Source: Sarcocystis neurona (Eukaryota; Apicomplexa; Conoidasida; Eucoccidiorida; Sarcocystidae). From it: a stretch of DNA of 64,000 nucleotides. Below the pieces are notes generated by a model. That model saw only the letters and a list, made by a program, of their open reading frames with translations. It had not been told where the DNA came from and did not search any database. The DNA is taken from positions 1,067,324-1,131,323 of the forward strand of contig KL647310.1 of the NCBI GenBank assembly GCA_000727475.1, read 5' to 3'. Made by a program: the position numbers and the translations under genes. Below, piece by piece: positions 21,956 through 32,523 of this stretch. Within the stretch, counting starts at the first letter, position 1; every line of letters begins with the position of its first letter.

Positions 21956-23015
21956 AAAGAACTCTTCCGCTACAGCGTGCCAAATAGTCGTCCACACGCT
22001 TCTGCGCACGGTCACTTTCGGTGTCGCAGAGCCTCACATACGCATACTGGCTGAACATCCTTTCTTCCTTTGTATATGAGTCTGTCGACAGCCACGTCCA
22101 TGTGTTCTGCCACGCGCTGCCTTGAGGAAAGTCCAATGCATATGTTTCTTGGTAAAGTAGATTATTGCTTGGGACCGAGACGGCCGTAGACAAAGCGGAG
22201 AACCCGCGCTCGTACAAGGCTACGGAATGGATGTTGTTACTGCTTGGTAAAACCGCAAGAGAGGGGGCTTCTGCAGAGACATCGTCTGCACGTGCGTCGA
22301 ACCTGTGCGGCAAGTGACTCCCATCAAGGGCCCTCCTCGGTGGTCTATGAAAACGCCGTGATATTGCAAGGCATCAAATCAGCACCGGCGCGAGCGTGTC
22401 ATTTCCTGCATTGCCACAGCTGAGTTCCTGCAAAAGTGGTGACCGCTGCACACGAATCAATCGCCTTCGTCGTCTTTCTGTCCGGCTGCATGCCCTTGCC
22501 GTCTGATTTCCACAGTGTAGACACCCCGCAAATCTTCGTTCCCATCAGCTCGCGAAAATGTATCGCACCGCCGCGGCGTGTGTCTGCGCAGAGTGCCTCA
22601 CGAAAGGGGAGCGGCTGATTCAACAGCAGCGTTGCCAAGTTTCCTTTTGAGTTGTGTGGATCGTAAAGTCTGGCTGCTGTAATCTTAGAAGAGCTGCGGC
22701 TTATCTCCCAGTGGTACACACTGAAAGCAGCGCAGTTCTACCCTATTTCGTGTGTACTCCGAGCATGCGGGGAGGTCTACGACTAAAAGCGCCACTGGCG
22801 CCTGTGCACACAGGTCTGCCGAACGCGTCAACCGTTCGATGGAAGTTGTCTGACCCGTAATCCCTTGACTGTCTCTCATAAACGAGAACCACGAAGTGCA
22901 ACTCTGAATACTTCATGTCTTCACTGAAGTGCAAGGGCGCATTCGCTGCAAGGTGCTGAGAAGTCTTTACTTCCCCTAAGTGCGGTTTGCACCGCCTGAG
23001 CGCGATTGTCTCCAT
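21936..23015 (-). CDS. Candidate multi-exon - strand gene, unknown function
   Basis: Three natural-looking - strand stretches lie in order. The first, about 22760-23015, begins with ATG (METIALRRCKPHLGEV) and includes MKYSELHFVVLVYERQ. The second, about 22440-22720, includes KICGVSTLWKSDGKG and a SCAAV end. The third, 21936-22344, follows a TTTTCATAG acceptor, includes YALDFPQGSAWQNTWTWLS, and ends in TAG. Composition argues for coding, but I could not place both introns with matching phase, and the first would be unusually short. No family was recognised. Its 3' end overlaps the 3' end of the + strand candidate by about 20 bases. Confidence 0.35.
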
Positions 23016-23125
23016 GGTGCGAGTCCTAAATCAGGTTTACATACATTCTCCCACGTGACATATCCGTTGCGTGAAGCTGTCCAGCAGCTTCGACGCCAAA
23101 AAAGTCGAAACAGCTCTACATAGCA

Positions 23126-23371
23126 GGGATGACGGACGTAGCTGTCTTCAAGCTCAGCCAGGCAGTACAGAAGGTAAAGGGGAGCCTCTCGCAAGCGTCC
23201 CAAAGCGGCAGCAGTGCCGAGACATTCCAGTCGCATCCTGCGCTGCGCGTATTGCTTAGTTCGTGGCAGTGTTACGACACGAGCGGGACAACAACTCTAT
23301 TTCACCCATTAGCCTTTACTCGCAGCAACATGTCGGATGTAAGCTGCGCCAAGCACCATCCCTTGGTACTA
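23126..23371 (+). CDS. Isolated exon-like segment, unknown function
   Basis: Bounded by an ACATAGCAG acceptor and a GTGAGA donor, with one frame open across 82 codons (begins MTDVAVFKLSQAVQKVKG, includes VLLSSWQCYDTSG). The composition is natural and free of repeats. No partner exon was placed with confidence, so this could be a fragment of a larger gene. Confidence 0.25.
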
Positions 23372-24494
23372 CGGTGAGAACGGCACAACATGCCAGTTGC
23401 TGTGAGAAGTCAGAAACCGCATTTCCCGTATTCCATCTTTTTTCAACTCCTCGCTAGGAGGTCCATTAGCGAATGCATACGCTGGGTTTCAGGACCGCTT
23501 TGTAAATGTTCAAGGAGCTAGTTCTCTCGAGTGCCGCCAAAAACGGATCGACAGGCATACAAAAGCTTCAGTGCGCTGCAGTGCAAGGAAACCAGCCCGG
23601 CAATTACCGAATCCGTATGTTTGCAAGAGTGTTGCAGTCAGTATATAAGACCGTATTGCTGCACCTTTGAGAGAAACTCGCACTCTTTAGCAAGTGTTTC
23701 CAATCAGAAACACAAAGTAAAACGAACGTGGGTGATTTCGTGACTCAATTTTGTGCAAGCCTGAGTGGACACCTGCACGCGTCATAGGTATCTGTGCTCG
23801 TAGCATCGGTCAAGATTTGCCTGCCAAGCCTTATCTCGAATACGGTTGTGTCTGCACACGCGCTCAACAATCTCATCCGGGAAGTGCCAAGGTGTCCACT
23901 GGTAAGACGGAGACTTGATCCCGGTGCTGCGCACTGGTGCTCATTGCCAGCTCAAAGCCACGCGCAGTTGTTTTGAAACGGAGAGCTGCTAGCGTTTCAC
24001 AACGTCGTGCTGGTTCGGTTACGAACTCTCGGCGGTGACCACCTGATGAGATTAAGTAAGTTGAGGCCGCTCCATCCGCCGTACGCAGAAGCATGCAGCA
24101 ACTTCTCCACAGTCGCACAAGGATGAGACTTCTAAAGCTGGCACGTACGGTCGTACATGCTCTTGGCACGACCTTATAAGCAACGAGCTTCATTATCGAC
24201 GCGGGCTCGGCTACGCACAGCTACGGCAGACCGTCCTTTATCCCCGCAGAGTTTCCGTCAGGCCGGCGCTCTGCCCTGTATCCGAAAAGGGACACACTCC
24301 GTGTGCCAGACGCCCGGTTGGGCAGATCTAGGCATGTGGTGGTCCCGGACAGTTTGTGCAAGTGCATCATCCGATTTACGAATAGCTCACGCACACTGAA
24401 ATTCACCCGAGACTGCCTGAGCCTGCCCACAAGGTGCCATATATTGTACATTACAGTCCTTTCAATAGTCATACGTGAAGAACATGCAGGAGTC

Positions 24495-24547
24495 AAAAAA
24501 ATGAAAGATATCACAACGCCTAAAAAAAGTGAAAGATATCACAACGC
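24495..24547. repeat. Short tandem duplication, two copies
   Basis: AAAAAAATGAAAGATATCAC followed by AACGC occurs twice in direct order with period 27-28. It precedes an open + frame at 24529-24768 (includes FFELMSTFFRDPASF) that could be an exon ending at a GTAGGA donor near 24765. Confidence 0.8.
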
Positions 24548-24768
24548 TCGAGACAACTATGCTGACCCTCCTGCGTACGATGCCTCGCTGCATGGTAGAG
24601 ATGCGAAATGCAAAAGATCATTCTGTTGTTCTGCCGCCCAAAGCCGTCGAATTTTTCGAACTCATGTCGACATTTTTCAGGGACCCGGCTTCGTTCCACC
24701 CATTCGTAACAGCTGTTTTAAGTTTACACAGGAGCAGCGGTGCGGAAGCATTCAGCCCGCGCAAGTAG
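24529..24768 (+). CDS. Exon-like segment, unknown function
   Basis: 79 open codons with natural composition (for example VVLPPKAVEFFELMSTFF) ending near a possible donor at 24765. The frame starts inside the second copy of the short tandem duplication. An overlapping + frame of 193 codons (24303-24884) is longer but looks less like protein. It has no recognised family. Confidence 0.22.
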   Translation: MKDITTLETTMLTLLRTMPRCMVEMRNAKDHSVVLPPKAVEFFELMSTFFRDPASFHPFVTAVLSLHRSSGAEAFSPRK

Positions 24769-25832
24769 GAAATTACTGCGCATCCTGGTTAACGGTTTCC
24801 CTGCGCACGAACAGGGCGCTGACGGAGACGTGCGGTGCCGATACGCTTCAACTAATCATTCTGATTACACACACTGGAGATTGACCTGGAGGAGTTCCAC
24901 GGTAACACCACGCGGTGGTTAGGACTACCCACGGAGTAGAGAGTGCAGCCGGGTGGCCGTATCTGTGGCACTTTGGACCTCTTAGAGGCTGTGATTACCA
25001 TAACCTGCAGCAGGAACACCACCACAGCGTTACAGCACCGGGGGTAAATCGCAGGCCCGGTGAGCATCACCCATTACCAGGAAGTCTTCATGTGTTAAGT
25101 AGCCTGGTGGCAGTGGGCAAACTATCAGAAGACTTCATTACGTGCGAGGGAACTAGATTCTCGTATACCTGTAGAATGCCACGCTTCAATATCAAATAGG
25201 TGAAACGAGAAAGAGTTGTCTGTGTTACTGTTACTTAGAGCTGTCCAGATTCTCGAATTCACTCACGTCGAATCTATTACAGACAACCCTATGTCGCACC
25301 CATTCCTTGTAACGGTTGTGAGCCCCGAAGCGCGTAAGCCGGCTACCAATCATACCACGGCGAATCCTTTTCTGGCTAGGGAAATCCCAGCCGACGCATG
25401 CTGCTGTGATAGATATATGAGGCGCCGATTTGGCTCAACTAGCAAATCTGACTGTCTACAGGAGAATTACAGGGTGAAACCGCCCAATAGCGAGAAGCGC
25501 CCACAGCCGAGGGAATGCAACAGAGCCGACTTGCCTGTTGTGTTTTGGATTTTTGGCTGAGTTTGGTTGCCATGACCTGCAACAAAAGTAACGCCACAAA
25601 TGGCAGTAGTCGGACTGAATTTCGTGGGTTGCCGGCATCAATCAATATTACGAAGTGGACTTCAGGACGTAGCAAACACTGCGCTTTCGAAAAAAACCGC
25701 CAATGGCACCACTCACACACACCTGACAAGTGGCCTAGTGGAGAGTGCAGCGCACGGGTGTGCCCGCACTGGGCAGGCACCCCTCTAAAACAGCCGGTCA
25801 CCCAATGTCGTGACACGTCTATCTATGGTAGG

Positions 25833-26873
25833 TCACGCCGTTTTGCTGTGCCCTCTCTGCGCTGCGACGTCTCCTTGTTTTTCTTGTTGACCTTCACCTT
25901 GTAGAGCGGCAGCACCAGCTGTGGTACTCCGCAGATGTGGTCCAGAAAGTAACCGTGCGACAATCAAGTAGAAGCTAGAAGGCGGGTTTCCGTGTGCGAA
26001 ATCGACGAACGCTTGTTGAGAGTTGGTGTTGAACATGCACTCAGAAGCGTCTAGGAACGTACCTACGGGCGCTCCGAGCGGAGCGGACTGGTTGAACAGG
26101 AGGGCCAGGACGTACAGTACAACTGCTGATATCCCAAGCACCACAATGGCTTTGATTATTTTTTTGATGTTGCGCTCCCTCTGTTCTAGTCTAGCTACTT
26201 CTAGCATTCTCCCTTCTTGGCCACGTTCAATTGTGGATAGCACAGTTAAGTAGAACTCTTGGTCGCTGGGGACCGAGGATGTCCGCGTCAACGATACTCC
26301 ACCCTGCGTAGAATTAACGCCCGGATTATAAATCCTTCCATTCTTTGGGCCCCGCCGGTTGGGTTCGCACAAAAGCGTCAAGTCGTCAGGCCGTCCTGCT
26401 AATCGGCGCGGTTTGTTGCCCTGTGCGGTGGTTTCACGTTTCTCGGCGAAGTAGCGTGAGCACCGTATTTGAACAAGCGTCGCCACCATTCCCAACACTG
26501 CTGCAGCAATCAGGGCCGCCAGACGAAGCTGTACCTTTTTCTGTAAAACAACGGAGGGTACCCAGCGACGACGGCTGCCATTTCTATGTGAGGGCCCTCC
26601 GTGAACCTTGCTGCTGGATTTTAGTAGCTGCTGGACTGTGGCCTCTTCTCCTGCTATTCGCACATCCCGTGGGAGAGTTTCAGGATCAGCTACTGCTGCA
26701 AGAGGATTCCAGGCTCGTTGAGGCAGAGTTTCTGTTACGGGTGGATCGGCACCTTCCGTCGTAGGCGCAGAAGCAGCGGAGACGGACAGTGTAACATATG
26801 CCACGAACACGAGAGGCAATAGTAGCAGAAGGCAATCGCGCCTCACACCTCCGTGTGACACGCACGTAGCCAT
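25833..26873 (-). CDS. Three-pass membrane protein with N-terminal signal or anchor, unknown function
   Basis: A single-exon frame of 346 residues from ATG to stop, with balanced codon use and no homopolymer runs. Hydrophobic segments lie at about residues 14-34 (LLLLLPLVFVAYVTLSVSAA, possibly a cleaved signal peptide), 117-136 and 239-260. A charged, probably helical stretch (EVARLEQRERNIKKIIK) precedes the last one. NGS, NST and NQS sequons are present at about residues 98, 187 and 261. The layout suggests a secreted or surface-membrane protein of the parasite, but I recognise no family. It stands alone in a repeat-poor block. The frame is intact and the start has no in-frame competitor. 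Confidence 0.7.
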   Translation of the reverse strand: MATCVSHGGVRRDCLLLLLPLVFVAYVTLSVSAASAPTTEGADPPVTETLPQRAWNPLAAVADPETLPRDVRIAGEEATVQQLLKSSSKVHGGPSHRNGSRRRWVPSVVLQKKVQLRLAALIAAAVLGMVATLVQIRCSRYFAEKRETTAQGNKPRRLAGRPDDLTLLCEPNRRGPKNGRIYNPGVNSTQGGVSLTRTSSVPSDQEFYLTVLSTIERGQEGRMLEVARLEQRERNIKKIIKAIVVLGISAVVLYVLALLFNQSAPLGAPVGTFLDASECMFNTNSQQAFVDFAHGNPPSSFYLIVARLLSGPHLRSTTAGAAALQGEGQQEKQGDVAAQRGHSKTA

Positions 26874-27641
26874 AATATTTCAGAAAAAATTCTTGACGGG
26901 GACACACTACTGACGCTGGAGAGATGGATTAATCAAATCTCTAGGCTGACTGTATCACGTGAACGACTCTATTTCGGGTTCGGAGGCCCTTAAAATTCTA
27001 CGAAGTGTCTGCTGGATGAGGCATATTAGGGCGGAAGTGCGGTGTAAAAGCCCTTGAGCAGCAGATCCCGTACGCGCAGCAACCGAGCTGCAGATGGGGC
27101 TTTTGGTAGGGGGCGGCGAGACAGGTGCTAGAATACGTCTCAATCACGTGTCTCTAGTCATACAGGTGCGTCGGTGATCGCGCGGCGCGACCACAGCTCG
27201 CTGCACCTCGCCGCTACAGACGTTCACAGAAAACCTGAGTTTGCCTTCCTGGTTTGCTAACCGAAAAACACATTATGTCAACACCCGAAGCTTACGTGCT
27301 TCTTGTGCTCAGAGTGAGTGGCCGTCTAGAGCGGTCCATGGTCCGGTACGGTTAGCGCAGTCATTCCTCGCTCCGCTATTGCATGGCTACCAGGCAAAAC
27401 GGACGGTAAGCAGGTACGATAAACCCAAAGCCAATGACCTTTTCGCTGTAACACGCCTGCATCAAATATTGCACCATGTCACTCCGTCGTGCATGCCATT
27501 ACTCAGTCGGGGTCTCGGTCCAGACGTGGGCCGGCAAAAGCCACTCTTGTCATGTTTTTGCTGTGCATTCGGTAAAGCCGGATACTTTCTAACGAACGCG
27601 ATCCGCAGGTGGCCTTCGACCGCGTGTTGCTTTCTGCTCCC

Positions 27642-27863
27642 TTAACCGCAGTATTTCTCTTTTATAATCAGGGAATGCAGAGGAGTGGACCGTCCTCTGC
27701 TTTCAGACGTTCCCCTGCAGAGCATCGATGTCACAATTTGCGCAGTTCCCCACGTTGTCTTTAGACTTTCAACGAAGGCTTCGGTAGAGACCGATCTCAC
27801 CTCACCGTGCAGATGTGCACTGTGGTTCTCTCGACAGACTGCACTCTTTTTTAGCGTGTTCAT
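27642..27863 (-). CDS. Small ORF, unknown function
   Basis: 73 codons from a genuine ATG (MNTLKKSAVCRENHSAH) on the - strand. The composition is natural, with no signal peptide or domain. It could be a first exon. The neighbouring + frame 27241-27645 (134 codons, no ATG) ends at its edge. Confidence 0.2.
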   Translation of the reverse strand: MNTLKKSAVCRENHSAHLHGEVRSVSTEAFVESLKTTWGTAQIVTSMLCRGTSESRGRSTPLHSLIIKEKYCG

Positions 27864-27984
27864 TCCAGCTGAACCAGGTGTCTGATGCGGAGGCGTTTCC
27901 GCCTACTTGAACTTCGGCCTTTCGCCTCTTAAGTGCCTCTCTGAGGCACAAAGGAGCTTTTGACTCCGCGTGAAAAGCGTACGT

Positions 27985-28212
27985 CTAATTGTAGCTGAAG
28001 AAACAGAGGTAGAACGGGGTGCCACACCGAGTTGAGGCGACGGATGACTCTTCTGCGCAGGTGCATTCAGCCCCCGCGACGTGAGGGCAAGCTGAGCAGC
28101 AGTCGGGACACTGAGCACAAGGTCCACGGAGAAACAACGTAGAGAGTTTTGTAGTGCACGGACTGCACTTGTTCAAGTCGAGTGCCGTCGTTGTCTCGCT
28201 CGAATGGCACAA
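27985..28212 (-). CDS. Cysteine-rich small ORF or terminal exon
   Basis: About 75 open codons with 15 cysteines, dense in the middle (CAQCPDCCSACPHVAGAECTC), ending in TAG. The first codon is not ATG, so it would be a terminal exon or be preceded by an unplaced start. The spacing resembles a disulfide-rich extracellular or zinc-binding module, but no family pattern was matched. Confidence 0.25.
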   Translation of the reverse strand: MCHSSETTTALDLNKCSPCTTKLSTLFLRGPCAQCPDCCSACPHVAGAECTCAEESSVASTRCGTPFYLCFFSYN

Positions 28213-29447
28213 CAGAGAAAGTGCTCGTTTACCACCAGGGTTCTCTTTATGTTGTCATATCACGAAAAGTCCTCGTAATGGAAAGGCGGGCTTTCGAAGG
28301 TGGACGAAGCTCGGCCAATCTTCTGATATAGCGCTATCAGACGAGAGACTAAGTCTTAACGGGAAAATCGCGCACGGGTAGTATTCTTTGAACAGTCACC
28401 GCTAAACCATCAGAAACTGGACTGACAATTCCTAAGTGCGACCGCACGACACCGTGCTTACGAAGTCGTTAGCGCTACAGCCCTTCTTGTGTGAAGCTAA
28501 ACAGCGCTAGAGTAGCCTGAAGCAGGGAGCGCCGACCACGAAAATATGTAAGTGCAGGTTCCCTACGTCGACCAGATGAGAGCGTGTTACGACGAAACCG
28601 ATCAAATTCTGTTCTGCGAAACTGATACAGCAAAGTTCGTGCTGCCTGCTTACAAGGCCGTCTCAGTGCAAAGTAGTGTTCTTCGCGTAGCGAGTGGGGT
28701 CGTGTGACTTTTGTCGGTTTTTTTTTAGCCGGTTGCTTCCCGGAACTCTGAAGTCGGGTTTCCTCAGAATTTGCGTCTGTCGTCTACCGTGGGATTAAAG
28801 ACGTGCTGCGGGAGTTACAGTAGAGACCATGGGCAGGACAGGACTTTACGCATCTGAAAGGAGGGAGGCGTACGCCGCTGGGAGTCGGCAATCCTACGTC
28901 GCGACTTGGGGGAAACCGTTGTTCTCCTTCGTCAAGCAATGGCCGTTCGGTTCTCTTTCAGACATTGTCAGCTACAGAACAAAGGTGTGATCGTGGCAGT
29001 TAGCGAGCAGCAAAATACGTGCTGACTGTTTTCTAGAAATGCGTACGGATGCAGGACAAGAGTTGAAGGTTTGTACCTCCTCCATGTAGGCAATGCTCCG
29101 GCGCATCATCTGAATAGGTCCGCGACTTCTGCTGCTCGAGAGAAAATGCTCACACCAAGCCGGTAAGACCACTTTACCAAGCTGGGTAGCTGTAGGGTTC
29201 CCCCCGCTATCCGCAGATGACTTCAGCACACCATTCCAACCTTTACTTCCGTTTCTTCTTCACGCCATTTCCCCGCCGTTAACATTGCGCTACGGCGCGC
29301 AAGCACGCGTAGACGCATACGTTAAGCACGCATGTGGTGATGATTGAATGCACTTCACGATGTGGCAGAGCTTAAGACCACGACATTCCAGTACCGTCAG
29401 CCTCTCGTTAGTCTCATTCCGTGTGCTCACCCACTTGCAGCCTAACC

Positions 29448-29648
29448 ATGGGGGTCGAACCAAAGCGGAGTAGAGGAGAGCGCCCAGATGATTTATTTGG
29501 CCACAATCCCATGCACACACTTAATGTACACATGATTGTAGAGGGATGCACTGTTTGTGACTTGAAGCCAAGTGGGCTGTCGGAACTCCCTTTGCATGGC
29601 TCTTTTTTACCGCAGAACGATTCCAATCTGTTACTCTTCAAGCGGTGA
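29448..29648 (+). CDS. Small ORF or exon, unknown function
   Basis: 66 codons from ATG (MGVEPKRSRGERPDDLFG) to TGA, preceded by a CACTTGCAG acceptor at 29440. It includes VHMIVEGCTVCDLKPSGL. An alternative is an exon ending at GTGACG near 29644 and continuing in another frame (DDTADDEWELFNRRHFLC). The composition is strongly protein-like and no family was recognised. Confidence 0.3.
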   Translation: MGVEPKRSRGERPDDLFGHNPMHTLNVHMIVEGCTVCDLKPSGLSELPLHGSFLPQNDSNLLLFKR

Positions 29649-29867
29649 CGACACAGCAGACGATGAGTGGGAGCTGTTTAACAGGCGTCACTTTCTGTGT
29701 CCTTGGAAGGTAGCTTTGCCATTGGGGCGCACACGCTTGAAACACTACCAGCACGGGTGGAGCAGTCGTCTTTGAAAGAATGCACGAACACGGGATACGA
29801 AGTGTGCGCCCAAAAGTACCGCAGTGGTAGCCTCGATTGTGCAGGTCAGGGCGAACACTAGAAAATT

Positions 29868-30077
29868 TTACCGGATGACTGCATTAGGCAGGTGCGAATT
29901 CACACCCACGTAAATGTGAGACTGCTCTGCTTTATGCATCCGCTTGAAGGTAGACAGTCGTAACTTCATAACGGGGTATGGGAAAAACCGCAGCTCTCTA
30001 CCCTCGAATCCTTTCTTTTCCTTCGACTTTAAGGCAGCTTGTGACTCCTCTGCGGTCTGCTGCATCGGCTGAAGCAA
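29868..30077 (-). CDS. Probable terminal exon of a - strand gene, unknown function
   Basis: 69 open codons ending in a stop, with an acceptor-like ACCGCAG near 30051. The peptide is charged and natural-looking (KSKEKKGFEGRELRFFPYP, then KRMHKAEQSHIYVG). Upstream - strand exons at 30102-30521 are open in two frames and could not be joined reliably. Confidence 0.25.
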   Translation of the reverse strand: MLQPMQQTAEESQAALKSKEKKGFEGRELRFFPYPVMKLRLSTFKRMHKAEQSHIYVGVNSHLPNAVIR

Positions 30078-30452
30078 GCTCTTAAGCCAGAATCTACCTT
30101 GTCAGTCACGTATCAGAATTGCAGACCTCAAACCACCGTAGACGGCAAGCGTCTGGCCTGGCTGCGAAATACGGGCATAACGGTGCATCGGCACATGCAT
30201 CCCAGTGCTTTGGGTACGACTGGAAGCATTATGAAAGCAGAGACTCCACGCAGTGTAGTAGCTATGCAGTGTACACAGAACCGAATGTCCACAGGAGAGT
30301 GACTTCTTGTAAGAATCGTGGGCGCTGCTGGCACTCGCTGGCGGTGTGGAATACTGCAGTTCTCGCTGCAGCTGACCATCTGCTTTGAACGCTATTTCCT
30401 GCTGCTTCCTAATATGTGCACACGTGCACGACTCATGCTTGCTCCTAAAACG

Positions 30453-30884
30453 ATGGGTACGAGTGTTGCTGCGGTGTTGCTGTGCTGCCGACTTTGTGGA
30501 GATTACTGTCAAGCGTCTCACACTGGACTCGCGGCTGCGAATGACCGCAAGCTACACGCTTGCTGCGGAGTGAAACTTCCACGTGCACGATCCACTTCGC
30601 AAAGCGCTGCGCCCACCGCAGTTGGCCCGTTCCTTCTGACCCTCTGTGGCGTTCTCCCGGAACCATCAAACGTCGGGCGCTACGTCGGGCGCTACGTCTC
30701 AGTCTCACAAAGCCATGGACTTCCGCTGCTGGTACGGTTGCAAGATGTTTCCTGTGCCGGCAATTTCAGTAAGGCAGACCTGCGTGACGCCTGTGACCTT
30801 AGGAGAGTCTTCTGCTGCTGTCTCCTCAAATCTACGCCGTGTCGAAACGCAGGATGTCTGTGGACAATCTACGCGAATACCTGA
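30453..30884 (+). CDS. Possible secreted Cys-containing protein
   Basis: 143 codons from ATG (MGTSVAAVLLCCRLCG) to TGA. The first 20 residues are hydrophobic and could be a signal peptide. Cysteines are scattered through the rest, and a small GRYVGRYV duplication comes from repeated GGGCGCTACGTC units. A second + frame from 30646 to 31038 overlaps its 3' part and is equally open (FRCWYGCKMFPVP), and a - frame at 30705-30950 is too. The identity of the true frame is unresolved. Confidence 0.25.
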   Translation: MGTSVAAVLLCCRLCGDYCQASHTGLAAANDRKLHACCGVKLPRARSTSQSAAPTAVGPFLLTLCGVLPEPSNVGRYVGRYVSVSQSHGLPLLVRLQDVSCAGNFSKADLRDACDLRRVFCCCLLKSTPCRNAGCLWTIYANT

Positions 30885-32523
30885 TGTGAGCATCTGTGCC
30901 ACTCCTATGGTTACCAATATGTGTGAACCCGCCTGTGCGGGTACCCGCATGTCGTACTGCTGTAGCTCCTTCAGCTATTCTGGCTGTTGTCAAGTACTGC
31001 TCAAATTTGTGTCACTAGCCTCGGTCCGTCACGCGTAATTCGCTTGTGCTTCTGTTGGTACCTCCGCCGTTGCACCTCGGGACTTGTCTCTGACGTTTCA
31101 ACGAAGGTCTTTGGTCGACGCACGTCCGCAATCCGCTGATGCTGTTGTTTCCGCGGATACTTCTGGTTGTTCTGTTGCTTCTGGGGTTCCACGCGGACCT
31201 CCCGCTGCTGTGTTCCTTCCTGCCTGTACGTCGCACATGTTGAGGACGCTCATGAAACACGCTACGCCGCGGAACAGCGCTGTCACGTACGACACTTGAA
31301 GTCTGGCCCTAGCCGCCTACTACAGCTTTACACACTGTGGTCAACGCTCACAGACATGCAAAAGGGCGATGCTTGTTCTGCGTCTGCGGTCGCGTTAACT
31401 GCAAGATCCGTTTCCTGCTGACTAGCGATGCCTGTTCTGCATCTGCGCCCTCCTTATCCGCGAGATTTCCTTCCTGCTGATTACACATTTTCTAATGGAA
31501 GTTGTGCTGGTAGTGCGCTTGTTGCTCTTGGTCGTTTTACTGATCCTTTACCGCCGGCGATGGTCCAGTGGCGACCGCTCCCGGACAAGGCCGGATGCGG
31601 TACGGTTGGTATGTCGATGCCTATTTTGAGTACGTGTTGATTCACGGAAGTTTCTGTTACGGCGGTTACGTCTCCTGCCGTCGGCTGCTGATACTGGCGG
31701 TGCTATCACTCCGTGTCCGAGGGTGGCACGTTGCTGCCTCTGCTCTCCTGTGCTGCTGCCTCTGGCTGCTGCTCATTCCTGCAGCAGGAGGAATCACATA
31801 TACCAGTAGTTATCGCTGCCGTTGACATTCTGCATACCATGAACCGCTCACTTCCATGCTGCGCCTGTGGACCGAACAAGAGGATTGTTCAGCGCTTCAC
31901 TTCGCACCTCGGCGGCAGCTGTCGTGTCCGCATAATGGCATAATCGCTATCAAAAAAGTCGCCTGGCACTTTGTTGCCACTGCCGCCTCTCCCGGCGGGA
32001 GGGGCGAGGGCGGGTGATCCAGTTCGCCGTTCTGCACTACGTGGTGCTCGGTAGCCCCACCGCTGCCTCGTTGCCGACGTCGGTTGGATGCGCGTTGCAG
32101 TTGCGGTGCTGTGAATCTGGTGCCCCTGCGCGGCGGCTGCTGGAGGCAATTCTGCTGTGCTCTTTCGTGCTGGCTCTTCTTTGGTGGCTCGTCGTCGTAC
32201 AACGCGGTGGTCCAAGCGCTGCTGCCTCTGGTGCGGCTCATTGCTGTTGCAGGCGCCGCTGTGCCACCGCAACCGGCTTCGGTATCATCGTTGCTGCAGC
32301 CTCTCTACAACTACAACTGACGATACACTACACCAGCTGTAGCTGTTGCCGGTCTATGTTGTTTGTTGCTGCGTGGTACTTGTGTTAGTGCGGCTGTTGC
32401 CGTGGTGTTCTGTACCTGGTGTTGGTGTAGTACCGGGCTGCTACGCCCTGTGATGATCAGCTGAGGCTGCGCGCTGCCGTTGCTGCTGCTGTTCACGTTC
32501 CTCTGCTTTTACGCAAAAAAGGT

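Larger units (their letters stand above)
19923..25832. other. Repeat-poor block with exon-like islands on both strands
   Basis: About 5.9 kb without CAG runs. Exon-like pieces listed separately are a + strand set ending at 21955, a - strand set at 21936-23015, and single + exons at 23126 and 24500. The remaining stretches show no feature I can support: 19923-20314, 20412-21120, 23372-24490 and 24780-25832, apart from short open frames. A weakly similar pair of segments near 24950-25080 and 25490-25610 suggests an old local duplication. Confidence 0.45.
26874..32523. other. Mostly repeat-poor block with scattered small open frames
   Basis: 26874-30900 lacks CAG runs and 28400-28950 shows nothing at all. 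Small candidates are listed separately. From about 30950 the sequence turns CTG-rich on the + strand (CAG-rich on -), marking the change into the repeat-rich block. Several - strand frames there (31001-31295, 31889-32272) are open, but none has a convincing start or splice frame. 32300-32520 contains only interrupted low-complexity sequence. Confidence 0.4.
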
